Below are positions 15,660 to 24,122 of a DNA stretch of 64,000 bases, piece by piece (the stretch's first letter is position 1; each line of letters begins with the position of its first letter). This DNA comes from G963675935 sp963675935 (GTDB lineage: Bacteria > Planctomycetota > Planctomycetia > Pirellulales > Thermoguttaceae): NCBI GenBank assembly GCA_963675935.2, contig CAXXPV010000003.1, positions 1,178,001 through 1,242,000 of the forward strand, read 5' to 3'. The notes below the pieces were generated by a model, which had not been told where the DNA came from, searched no databases, and saw nothing but the letters and a program-made list of their open reading frames with translations. Position numbers and translations under genes: made by a program.

Positions 15660-18600
15660 CTAAACCATTGGCGAGGCGAAATCCTTCCTGGGCTCGGCCG
15701 GCCGGCACCGCTGCAACATGTCGCGAAGTTCATTGGCCCGCACCGGTTTGCTGAGATAGTCGTCCATGCCCGCGGCCAGGCATTGCTCGCGGTCGCCTTG
15801 CATGGCGTGGGCGGTCATGGCGATGATTCGGACCGGCATCCGCTCGTGTTCTTGCTCGAACATGCGAATTTTGCGGGTCGCTTCGTAGCCGTCCATTTCC
15901 GGCATTTGGCAGTCCATGAGGATTACATCGTAGGGGAATTGCCGGATGGCCTCGAATGCTTCACGTCCGTCGGAAACCACGTCGGCGCGATAGCCGATCT
16001 TCTCGAGAATCTTCACGGCGACCTTCTGGTTGATCGGATTGTCTTCGGCCAGAAGAATGCGCAGGTGGCCGGGTTCCTCGACGGCGGCGAGGCCGACGGC
16101 CGCGTCGGGCGACGGCTGCCGCACAATCCCCAAGCTCTTTTCGACGACGGCGCAAAGCACTTCGCCCAACGGTGCGGCCTTGACGGGCTTGGTCAGCCGC
16201 GCGGCGAAAAGGGCGTTCTCGTCGGCGGTCATGCGATGAACCGTCGAGGACAGCAGCACAAGCGGCATGGGTTGCGCGGCCGGAATCTCGCGAAATCGCT
16301 TCGCCAGGGTCAATCCATCCATTTCGGGCATTTGCATGTCGAGGATGGCCACGTCAAATCTGTTGCCTTGCTCGATCAGTTCAATCGCTTCCGGGCCGGA
16401 ACTCACGGCGGTCGGTGTCATTGCCCAGCGCCGGCCTTGCGCCCCGAGAACGTCGCGGCTCGTCTTGTTGTCGTCAACGATCAGCAGCTTCATGCCGGCC
16501 AGCACGGAGGTGTCCGCCAGTTTCCGATCATCGGGCAGGCTTTGTTCGGCGGCCCGATCGGCCAGGATGGTGAAGTGGAACGTGGCGCCCTCGCCCGGCA
16601 CGCCGGCGCTTTCGGCCCACATGCGTCCGCCCATCAACTCGCACAATCGACGGCTGATGGCCAGTCCCAGGCCGGTTCCGCCGAATCGCCGGCTCGTCGA
16701 GGCATCGACCTGACTGAACGATTGGAACAGCCGGTCGCGCCGGTCGGCGGGAATCCCGAGACCGGTGTCGCGGACGGCGCAATGAAGTTCATATTGATCG
16801 TTTTCACGATGTTCGCCGGACACCGACACGACAATTTCTCCATGCTCGGTGAACTTGACGGCGTTGGTCAACAGATTGACGACGATTTGCCGGAGTCGGG
16901 CGACGTCGCCGACGAAGATTCTCGGCAGATCGTGATCGATTTGGCAGGCCATTTCGATGCCCTTCTCCACGGCCTTCGGGTTGGTCAGTTCCATCGCTTC
17001 CTCGATGCAGGCGGTCAGGTCGAACGGCTGATCTTCCAACTCCATCCGTTGCGCCTCGATCTTCGAGAAGTCGAGGATGTCGTTGATCACGGTCAGCAGA
17101 ATTTCGCTGCTGTTGCGGATCGTTTCGGAAAAATCGCGTTGCTCGGCGTCGAGTTGCGTGTCGAGCAACAGTCCGGTCATGCCGACGATGGCGTTCAAGG
17201 GCGTTCGGATTTCGTGGCTCATGGTGGCCAGGAAGGCGCTCTTGGCTTCCGTGGCGGCGATGGCCTGCCTTCTCGACTCCTTGAGTTCCTCGGCCATGCG
17301 ATGCCGCATGATGACCCTGGAGGTGGTTTCGGCAAGGTTGGCCAGGAAGGCGTTGTCTTCCGGGAGGAGAGGGCGTTTGGCGAAGGCGGCCAACACACCC
17401 ATCGGTTTGTTCTCGATGTCGTGGATTTTGTAACCGGCGAAGGCGACGAGTCCCAATTCTTTCGCCCATTCATGGTTTCCCACTTGTGGATCGGTGGTCA
17501 CGTCGTTGGTGAGGAATTTTCCGGTTTCGCCGGTGGCGATTCGTCCGATTTTATAGCAGCCGAAGGGCACTCGGCGATGGCCGCCGTCGATGTGGGTGTA
17601 GCGTCCCGAGCTGGCCATGAGGTGGAGGCACGCTTCGCGGTGGATGCACGCCCTGCCTTCCTCGGTGGCCGCGGCGTGGGCGCAACCGCTGTCGCAGAGA
17701 TCGCCCGGTCCCACGTTCCATATCCGGCAGAAGTCCAAATCGAGCAGCTCGACGGCCGCCTTGGTGATTCGCTTGAATTTCTCTTCGAGCGATTCCGGCA
17801 GGAGCAATTCGGCCTGAAGCCAATTGATGCCGTCCACCCGCTTGAGCAGAAGTTCTTTCCGCTCTTCGGCCTGTTTGCGTAGCGAAATATCGCGGGTGAC
17901 GCCTTGAAAGCCAACCATTTTTCCCGACGAGTCGTACATTCCGCCTATGCTCACTTCACCCCACAACGTCGAGCCGTCTTTTTTGAGGAGTTTGATGTTG
18001 ATCGACGTGCCGGGCAGTCGCCGGCCCTCGGTCGCCGCGACACGATACTTTTCAAGAGTCTCACGCGCGAGGACGGCCGACTCGGGAGTCAGCGACTGTT
18101 CAAACGAAAGCTTGACGATTTCCTCCGGCGGATAACCCCGTTGTTGCAGGACCGAGGGACTAATGTAGGTGTAATTACACGACAGGTCCATGGTCCAAAT
18201 GACGTCTTCGACGTTTTCGGCGAACAGCCGGTGGCGCTGTTCGCTTTCGCGCAGCGTTCGCTCCAGTTGTTTGCGCTCGGTGATGTCGAAAAGGGTCGTC
18301 CGGCTCATCAGAAAGTTGCCGGCCTCGTCCTTGATCGCCATGCTGTTGAGCAGGACGGGCATGATCGAGCCGTCCCGGCGAACCATGTCGTACTCCAAAT
18401 CCTTCACCCAGCCGCGCTGTTTGTAGTCCTGATAGATTTGGTTAAAACTTTCCAAGCTCTCGGGGGTGAGGAAGTCTCTGAAATTTTTCTTTCCGACGAC
18501 TTCGTCCCGAGAATATCCGAGCCAGGCAAGTTCAGTGTCATTGATGCGGCGGAAGAAGCCGTTGGCGTCGAGCGAGTGGTAGCCGCAGGGCGCTTTTTCG

Positions 18601-20564
18601 TAAAGATCGCGAATTTCCGCATTGGCTTTCTCGCGTTCCTCGTCGGCTCGTTTCCGCTCCACGAGATTCCAGGCGGAATCCATCAGAATGGTCAATTGGC
18701 GGATGTCGGCCTGGTCGTAATCCGACTCCTTGTTGCCCACGCCGACGACGGCGACGATCCTGCCTTGCATGAAGACCGGAATGGTCAGGTAACTTCGGAC
18801 TTGGACATGTCCGGCGGGGTATCCCTGTTTCAGCGGATGAGGCGACTGGTAGTCGTTCAAGACGAGTGGTTTTCGCTGCCGGATCGGTTCACCCCACAGC
18901 CCGGTGTCTTTCAGATCATACACGATGGGCTTGTCGACAATTTCGCATTGTTTCATAGCCTCCTTCGACCATGAGGTCAGCGTCAGCCGTTGCTCGCGGT
19001 CGTCGTATTGGAAGAGGTATCCGACCTTGCTGCCGGTCAAGGCGATGCCCTCTTCCAAGGCGAAATCCAGCATTTCCACGACCGATTCGGCCTTGCTCTG
19101 GGAGATGCGCAGTAGGCTTTCGAGCCGCCGTTCGTCGAGGGCCAGACGCTCTTCTACGAGCTTACGCTGGGTGATGTCTTCCTTGACAGCGACGAGGCTG
19201 GAAATGGTTCCATCGGGGGCGATGATGGGAGCAATCATGGCCTGTTCCCAGTAAAGCTCGCCGTTCTTTTTCTTGTTGTGGAAAACGCCGCGCCATTCAT
19301 GGCCGGAGAGAACTGTTTGCCAAAGACGTTCATACTCGGCCTTCGGCGTTTCGCCCGACTTGAGGATTCGAGGGTTTTTCCCCCGCGCTTCGTCGAGCGT
19401 GTAGCCGGTGACTTGGGTGAACTTGGGATTGACGTATTTGATCGTGCCCTCAGGATCGGTGATGACGATGACGGCGGGACTCTGCTCGATGCCGACCGAC
19501 AGTTTTCGCAGCTCGTTTTCCGTCTCGATTCGTTCGGCGATTTCGCGGCGCAGCGACTCCTCCATCCCGCACTTTTCGCGGTAATATCGCACGTGGCGTT
19601 GCCGCCAAAGCAGTCCCACCACGGCCGCCAAACCAAACAGCAAGGCAACGACGAAAAGGACCAGCAGCCAAAATTGCTCACGCATCGGGGCATAGACCTC
19701 GGCGAGATCGACCCGCGCCACCAAAAACCACGGCGAGTCGGGCACGGCCCGCAGGGCCGCCAGCACGGGCTCGTCGCGATAATCGACGCCTTCGACGATT
19801 CCCGTCTGTCCCAATACGGCCCTGACGGCTGGAATGTCGGTGCGATCCAACGGCAAGCGCAACAGTTGGGGGGCGTTCTTCCTGAACTTGAGTTCGCTCA
19901 GATAAACGGCTTCGTTTCCTTCCCGGCGAAGCAGCAGCGTCTCGGCCGTCGCGCTGGGCGTCGGCCATTGCCGGATAAGAGGGGCAAAGTAGACGGAGGA
20001 ATCGATTCTCAACATCAATACGCCGAGCGGATGCCCTTTCGCCCGACCGTCGAGAATGGGCACGAATAAGCGAAGGTCCATTGTATTCGTGTATTCGTTT
20101 GTGCAAAAATCCTCGAACGACACCAGCCCGGACCGCAACGTCTCGCGGACTTTACGATGAGTAAAGGCCGAGTGCGGTTCATCCGTCTTGGAGATCATCA
20201 TCCGCTGGTTGCCCGCCGCGTCGAACAAAGCGATGCGATTGTAGTAGTAACTTGTTTGGGTCCGGACGATCCAACTTCGGAGCTCTTTTTGCAGCGTCGC
20301 GTCTTGTGGGTGGTCGAAGCATTGGCGAACCAGATCGAAGAAAGCGTCGTTTTTATAGAAGGAATTGGCGTCGGCCAATCGTTCCCCGCGCCACGCCACG
20401 AGTTCGCCCACTTTCAGATCGGCGACGGCGTCGAGGTTGGCTTCCGCCTGCTCCCGACAATTTTTACGCAGATCGTCATAAATGAGGTATCCCGACGCGA
20501 CGATGCCCGCGGCCAGAAGGCTGAAAACCACGAGAACGGCCAAGAAGGTGTATCGGTGTTTCAT
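15660..20564 (-). CDS. Giant hybrid sensor histidine kinase (dCache-like, PAS, GAF, HisKA, two receivers)
   Basis: A 1634-residue protein. Membrane segments at about 5-28 and 310-332 enclose an extracytoplasmic sensor (SYYYNRIALFDAAGNQRMM) of Cache type. Then come PAS (EGTIKYVNPKFTQVTGY), GAF (GSKVGYLFQYDDREQRLTL), two further PAS units (CGYHSLDANGFFRRIN, YISPSVLQQRGYPPEE) and a Cys-rich GAF (LCDSGCAHAAATEEGRACIH). HisKA follows with H1117 in MSHEIRTPLNAIVG, the ATPase domain with NAVKFTEHGEI, DTGLGIP and GGTGLGLAIS, and receivers with D1409 (ILDMQMPEMDG) and D1551 (LMDCQMPEMDG). The start at 20564 puts the first membrane helix at the N-terminus; a start 10 codons earlier is possible. It probably signals through the adjacent Hpt protein. 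Confidence 0.92.
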   Translation of the reverse strand: MKHRYTFLAVLVVFSLLAAGIVASGYLIYDDLRKNCREQAEANLDAVADLKVGELVAWRGERLADANSFYKNDAFFDLVRQCFDHPQDATLQKELRSWIVRTQTSYYYNRIALFDAAGNQRMMISKTDEPHSAFTHRKVRETLRSGLVSFEDFCTNEYTNTMDLRLFVPILDGRAKGHPLGVLMLRIDSSVYFAPLIRQWPTPSATAETLLLRREGNEAVYLSELKFRKNAPQLLRLPLDRTDIPAVRAVLGQTGIVEGVDYRDEPVLAALRAVPDSPWFLVARVDLAEVYAPMREQFWLLVLFVVALLFGLAAVVGLLWRQRHVRYYREKCGMEESLRREIAERIETENELRKLSVGIEQSPAVIVITDPEGTIKYVNPKFTQVTGYTLDEARGKNPRILKSGETPKAEYERLWQTVLSGHEWRGVFHNKKKNGELYWEQAMIAPIIAPDGTISSLVAVKEDITQRKLVEERLALDERRLESLLRISQSKAESVVEMLDFALEEGIALTGSKVGYLFQYDDREQRLTLTSWSKEAMKQCEIVDKPIVYDLKDTGLWGEPIRQRKPLVLNDYQSPHPLKQGYPAGHVQVRSYLTIPVFMQGRIVAVVGVGNKESDYDQADIRQLTILMDSAWNLVERKRADEEREKANAEIRDLYEKAPCGYHSLDANGFFRRINDTELAWLGYSRDEVVGKKNFRDFLTPESLESFNQIYQDYKQRGWVKDLEYDMVRRDGSIMPVLLNSMAIKDEAGNFLMSRTTLFDITERKQLERTLRESEQRHRLFAENVEDVIWTMDLSCNYTYISPSVLQQRGYPPEEIVKLSFEQSLTPESAVLARETLEKYRVAATEGRRLPGTSINIKLLKKDGSTLWGEVSIGGMYDSSGKMVGFQGVTRDISLRKQAEERKELLLKRVDGINWLQAELLLPESLEEKFKRITKAAVELLDLDFCRIWNVGPGDLCDSGCAHAAATEEGRACIHREACLHLMASSGRYTHIDGGHRRVPFGCYKIGRIATGETGKFLTNDVTTDPQVGNHEWAKELGLVAFAGYKIHDIENKPMGVLAAFAKRPLLPEDNAFLANLAETTSRVIMRHRMAEELKESRRQAIAATEAKSAFLATMSHEIRTPLNAIVGMTGLLLDTQLDAEQRDFSETIRNSSEILLTVINDILDFSKIEAQRMELEDQPFDLTACIEEAMELTNPKAVEKGIEMACQIDHDLPRIFVGDVARLRQIVVNLLTNAVKFTEHGEIVVSVSGEHRENDQYELHCAVRDTGLGIPADRRDRLFQSFSQVDASTSRRFGGTGLGLAISRRLCELMGGRMWAESAGVPGEGATFHFTILADRAAEQSLPDDRKLADTSVLAGMKLLIVDDNKTSRDVLGAQGRRWAMTPTAVSSGPEAIELIEQGNRFDVAILDMQMPEMDGLTLAKRFREIPAAQPMPLVLLSSTVHRMTADENALFAARLTKPVKAAPLGEVLCAVVEKSLGIVRQPSPDAAVGLAAVEEPGHLRILLAEDNPINQKVAVKILEKIGYRADVVSDGREAFEAIRQFPYDVILMDCQMPEMDGYEATRKIRMFEQEHERMPVRIIAMTAHAMQGDREQCLAAGMDDYLSKPVRANELRDMLQRCRPAEPRKDFASPMV

Positions 20565-20602
20565 GTCGTGTGCCCAAGCAAGGGAAAGCGGCATTGGAAT
20601 GT

Positions 20603-20711
20603 TTATTGACAGTCAGCTTGATAATGTTGCAATAGCCGGGGGCCAACGGCCCGCGGAATGTGCTTTCCATCACCAATGACGCCGATATTTATTACCTGAC
20701 TGTCAATAGCC
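20603..20711. repeat. Small element with TATTGACAGTCAG terminal repeats carrying a family D arm
   Basis: TATTGACAGTCAG (about 20604) and CTGACTGTCAATA (about 20699) form perfect 13-bp inverted ends around about 85 bp. That interior includes ATAGCCGGGGGCCAACGGCC, the arm of the family D repeat. GCCGGCTAAAC, a family A fragment, follows immediately, suggesting insertion of one repeat into another. Confidence 0.6.
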
Positions 20712-20883
20712 GGCTAAACGGGATCGCCCGTGCAAGCATAGTGTCCGGGTGGAGCGGGTGTGGCCGAGCGGCGCGAACGCTTTGCGGGGGGACGATATTT
20801 TCCACCGTCTTCGCCGAAATTCGCCGTCGCCCGGCAATCTATGCTTTCTTGTTGGGTGCGCGCATAACCATTCACGGGATGGA

Positions 20884-20971
20884 ACGTAGCAGGCACACTC
20901 CGTGTGCCGTCAGCAACGGCTGCAAAGAAATTCGACATCGAGCGGACGCCACACGGAGTGTGCCTGCTACG
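20884..20971. repeat. Inverted repeat GTAGCAGGCACACTCCGTGT ... complement
   Basis: GTAGCAGGCACACTCCGTGT at the left is matched by ACACGGAGTGTGCCTGCTAC at the right, with about 48 bp between. It lies in the leader of the response-regulator gene, only 27 bp before its start, where a transcript hairpin could affect expression. Confidence 0.75.
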
Positions 20972-20997
20972 AAACGCGGAACGAGAGGAAGGGACAC

Positions 20998-22833
20998 ATG
21001 GAAAATTATTGGCTGGTCATAGCCTTGGCGGTCGTCATCGGCGCAATCGGTGTGGCTCTGGCGGTTGTGCCGGCGATCTTTCTTCGGCTGCGCCGCCGGG
21101 AACAGCTTGACGCTTTCCTTCCTCCACGATCCCCCGAGCAAGCCACGGAGGCTGCGCACGCCAAACAACGACTGGCGGAAGTCCTGGACAGCAAACGCGA
21201 TGCATTGGGATGGACCGCCGAGAAAATCGGCGACCGGCAAGACGATTCGCAAAACCGATCCGGCATGAAACCCGGCGACGTCCTCGGCCGCGAAAAAACC
21301 ATTCTCGTGGCCGACGACGATCCGGTCGTGCTTCAATCGCTTTCGCATCGCTTGCAGCACGACGGCTATCAAGTGTTGCGGTCACCCGACGCCGCCTACG
21401 CCCTGATGGGCATCATGAAGGTCGTGCCCGACGCCGTCATTCTCGATGTGAACATGCCGTCGGGCAACGGACTGGCGGTTTGCGAGATGATGGCCTCGGA
21501 CCCTCGATACGCGAAGATTCCCGTCATCATCCACAGCGTGTTCGCCGACGAGGCCACCAAGGAGCGATGCCTGAAGCTCGGGGCGCACCACGTCGAGAAA
21601 TCGGCGCGGTCGTGGGCCGAAATCAAGTCGCTGCTGGATCAGTTGTTCGGCGAAAGCACCGCCGCGTCGGTGCAACCGGAGGCCCGGCTCTCGGTCGAAT
21701 CGGCGCAGGGCGATGTCTCGCCGGACACGGTCTCGCCGGATGTCGTCATGCTGAGCGCAGCGAAGAATCCTGCCGACGCCCATGAGAAACCCGAGACTCT
21801 TCGCTTCGCTCAGAATGACGAAGAAACAGCGAGGAATGAGAAAAGAAACATACCGCCTCCCATGCAAAACACTCCTGCCGAGGAATCGCACGAATCAATA
21901 TCTCCGGCAAAATCCATGCCGGCCGCGAATCGCCGCATGGTCATTTGCATTGAAAGCCCCAAAGGCCGCCTGGAGACCGTCGAACACCAGTTGCTGGCCC
22001 TCGGGATCGAGGTTTTCAGGACGGATGATCTCGAACAGGGCTTTTGGAACTGTTTCACCGAGAAACCGTTGGCGATGATCGTCCAGATTGCCGACAACAA
22101 GAAGGCCTTGATAGCTCTGCTTTGCCGCGTGGCTCACCATCCGGTGACGCAGACGCTTCCGGTGATGGTGGTCAACGAAAACAACTTGGTGGTTCAGAGC
22201 AATCTGCCGGCCGGCGCCCACGTCAAAATTTTCGAGCATCCCCTGGATTGGGAAAACTTTTTGTGCGAATTGGAGGCGCATTTCCCGGCGTTCCACCAGG
22301 ATGAATTGACGCACCCGACCGCGCCGGCGAGTGTGCCGTTCTCGGCTCCCGCCGGCGTCGTCGCCACGCCCGATCGGGATCAAACGCTTTCGCCCCCCGA
22401 CCGAAGAGAACTGCGAAAAGTCCTCTGCATCGACGACGATCCGGTCGTCGCGCGAACAATCGCCATCCGATTTCAGCCCTATGGGATCAAGGTAATAGGA
22501 GCCACGAACGGCACCGAAGGCTACATCATGGCGACGGAGGAGTTGCCCGACGCCATTCTGCTCGATCTGAAAATGCCCAGTGGCGAGGGCAATTACATCC
22601 TCGGCAAGCTCAAAGGCAACGCCAAAACGAGCGACATTCCGGTTTTGGTGCTGACTAATGTCAAGCACGCGGGCATGCGGCGTGAAATGTTTTCGCTGGG
22701 CGCCGCGGCTTACTTGAACAAACCGATCGACTGGCATGAGTTGTTTGAGGAGCTCAACCGCTGCGTTCGACTGCCCAAGCGACTCATGATCGACTACAAA
22801 CTGCCAAACGAACTCGAGGTTTCGCAATTGTGA
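20998..22833 (+). CDS. Membrane-anchored response regulator with two receiver domains
   Basis: A 611-residue protein. The N-terminal membrane anchor is VIALAVVIGAIGVALAVVPAI. The first receiver is at about 100-220 (ILVADDDPVVLQSL, phospho-acceptor D150 in VILDVNMPSGNG). A linker follows, then a pseudo-receiver-like region at about 315-420 (MVICIESPKGRLETVEHQLL). The second receiver spans about 470-600 (VLCIDDDPVVARTI, D523 in ILLDLKMPSGEG, VLVLTNVKHAG). There is no DNA-binding or enzymatic output, so it may act as a phosphate sink or scaffold. It is divergent from the giant hybrid kinase, a likely partner. GAGGAAGG precedes the ATG by 6 nt. Residues about 249-274 are encoded by an in-frame family B palindrome. 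Confidence 0.85.
   Translation: MENYWLVIALAVVIGAIGVALAVVPAIFLRLRRREQLDAFLPPRSPEQATEAAHAKQRLAEVLDSKRDALGWTAEKIGDRQDDSQNRSGMKPGDVLGREKTILVADDDPVVLQSLSHRLQHDGYQVLRSPDAAYALMGIMKVVPDAVILDVNMPSGNGLAVCEMMASDPRYAKIPVIIHSVFADEATKERCLKLGAHHVEKSARSWAEIKSLLDQLFGESTAASVQPEARLSVESAQGDVSPDTVSPDVVMLSAAKNPADAHEKPETLRFAQNDEETARNEKRNIPPPMQNTPAEESHESISPAKSMPAANRRMVICIESPKGRLETVEHQLLALGIEVFRTDDLEQGFWNCFTEKPLAMIVQIADNKKALIALLCRVAHHPVTQTLPVMVVNENNLVVQSNLPAGAHVKIFEHPLDWENFLCELEAHFPAFHQDELTHPTAPASVPFSAPAGVVATPDRDQTLSPPDRRELRKVLCIDDDPVVARTIAIRFQPYGIKVIGATNGTEGYIMATEELPDAILLDLKMPSGEGNYILGKLKGNAKTSDIPVLVLTNVKHAGMRREMFSLGAAAYLNKPIDWHELFEELNRCVRLPKRLMIDYKLPNELEVSQL
21744..21820. repeat. Family B palindrome inside the response-regulator coding sequence
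   Basis: CGTCATGCTGAGCGCAGCG and CGCTTCGCTCAGAATGACG arms lie wholly inside the gene and are read in frame as VVMLSAAKNPAD ... LRFAQNDE. The element is in the linker after the first receiver, so the domain folds are not broken. The terminal repeats of complete copies are absent. Confidence 0.85.
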
Positions 22834-23024
22834 GAGGAAACACCCCACACGAGGGTGGAATGCTGCTGTGGACAGGAATATCATTGTCACAATGGAACAA
22901 TTGAGACGCCACAATAGATGCGCCATAAAAAAATCGCGAAATATCGAAGTTGACTTTGGGCATTTTAGGGTTTAGATTTCTGACGAAAGCTATTACACCT
23001 CTGATATTTAGGGAGTTTGCATCC
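22834..23024. other. Intergenic region before the DUF1573 gene
   Basis: About 190 bases, AT-rich in the second half, with TTGACTTTGGGC near 22949 and TATTTAGGGAG near the start. It probably holds the promoter of the DUF1573 gene; AGGGAG is its ribosome binding site. No gene is seen. Confidence 0.4.
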
Positions 23025-24017
23025 ATGATGCGCAGGCCTGCCCTCATGTTGCTTATCGCCGTCCTGTCCGCCACCCCCTGTGTGGGGCAGGACTGGGCGC
23101 GAAAGATGTTCAAGGAAACGGACCACGACTTCGGCACCGTCGCTCGCAGCGCCAAGGTCGAATATCGGTTCGTCTTCGAGAACCTCTATTTGGAAGACGT
23201 TCACATTTCCCACGCCTATTCGAGCTGCGGCTGCACGAGCGTCCGCGTCGAGAATCCGCTGGTGAAAACCTACGAAAAAGGGGCGATCGTCGCCACGTTC
23301 AACACCAATTCGTTCTCCGGCCAACGGGGGGCAACGCTGACCGTGGTCATCGACCAGCCGTTTTACGCCGAGGTGCAATTGCAAGACCGCGGCTTCATCC
23401 GTACCGATGTCGTGTTGCAGCCCGACTGCGTGCAGTTCGGCGCGTTCGACCAAGGCACCGGCTACCAGCAGGAAGTCGCCATCAATTACACCGGCGGACG
23501 CGGCGATTGGAAAATTCTCGACGTAAAGAGCGCCAATCCGCACATTACCGCCAAGGTGGTCGAAACCGGCCGCTCGTATGGCGAGGCACAATACGCCTTG
23601 AAGGTGATCGTCGACAAATCGACGCCAGCCGGATACTTGAACGACCATATCATGTTGGTCACCAACGAAGGCACCCAGCAAATTCCCGTGCTGGTCGAGG
23701 GCCGCGTGACGCCGGGCATCACGGTCAGTCCGGCCGCGTTGTTCATGGGCGTGGTGAAGCCCGGCGACAAAGTGACTAAAACGCTGGTGGTGACGGGCAA
23801 GAAACCCTTCCGAATCATCGGAATCACCTGCGACGACAAATCCTTCCAGTTCGACACGTCGAAAGACGAAACCGCCAGTCGGCTGCATCAGATTCCCGTG
23901 ACGTTCAAGGCCGGGGCCGATGCGGGCAAGGTCGTCAAGACGATCAAGATCAAGACCGACCAGGGCGAGATGACGCCCGAGCTTGCGGCCTACGCCGTGG
24001 TAGCCAAGGCGCAGTAA
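23025..24017 (+). CDS. Secreted DUF1573-family protein (Ig-like repeats)
   Basis: A 330-residue protein with a signal peptide (RRPALMLLIAVLSATPCVG). The DUF1573 motif follows at about residues 30-120: HDFGTVARSAKVEYRFVFEN, SSCGCTSVRVENP, GAIVATFNTNSFSGQRG. Two further beta-rich Ig-like segments follow (about 130-230 and 235-325; NDHIMLVTNEGTQQIPVLVE, TLVVTGKKPFRIIGITCDDK). The conserved CGC of DUF1573 is kept. These exported proteins are very common in planctomycetes and Bacteroidetes and have no established function. AGGGAG lies about 9 nt before the first of two adjacent ATG codons. A short hairpin follows the stop by 27 bp. Confidence 0.85.
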   Translation: MMRRPALMLLIAVLSATPCVGQDWARKMFKETDHDFGTVARSAKVEYRFVFENLYLEDVHISHAYSSCGCTSVRVENPLVKTYEKGAIVATFNTNSFSGQRGATLTVVIDQPFYAEVQLQDRGFIRTDVVLQPDCVQFGAFDQGTGYQQEVAINYTGGRGDWKILDVKSANPHITAKVVETGRSYGEAQYALKVIVDKSTPAGYLNDHIMLVTNEGTQQIPVLVEGRVTPGITVSPAALFMGVVKPGDKVTKTLVVTGKKPFRIIGITCDDKSFQFDTSKDETASRLHQIPVTFKAGADAGKVVKTIKIKTDQGEMTPELAAYAVVAKAQ

Positions 24018-24044
24018 TGTAGGTTGAAAGCCGAAAAATTGCCC

Positions 24045-24062
24045 CCAGCAGTAAACTGCTGG
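24045..24062. terminator. Hairpin between convergent DUF1573 and fucosidase genes
   Basis: CCAGCAGTAAACTGCTGG is a perfect 7-bp-arm palindrome 27 bp after the DUF1573 stop codon and between convergent genes. There is no T-run, so it is only a possible transcript end. GTCCCAACGGGAC follows nearby. Confidence 0.35.
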
Positions 24063-24122
24063 ACTATTATCGTGCGTCCCAACGGGACGAAAATGTGGGT
24101 AACGACAAGCGGGCGAGGCGGG

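Noticed and set aside
15783..17882. Long plus-strand open frame (about 700 codons) opposite the hybrid kinase
   Set aside because: It lies antisense to well-conserved HisKA, ATPase and receiver domains; its translation is His/Gly/Arg-rich without any domain, as expected of a GC-rich shadow frame.
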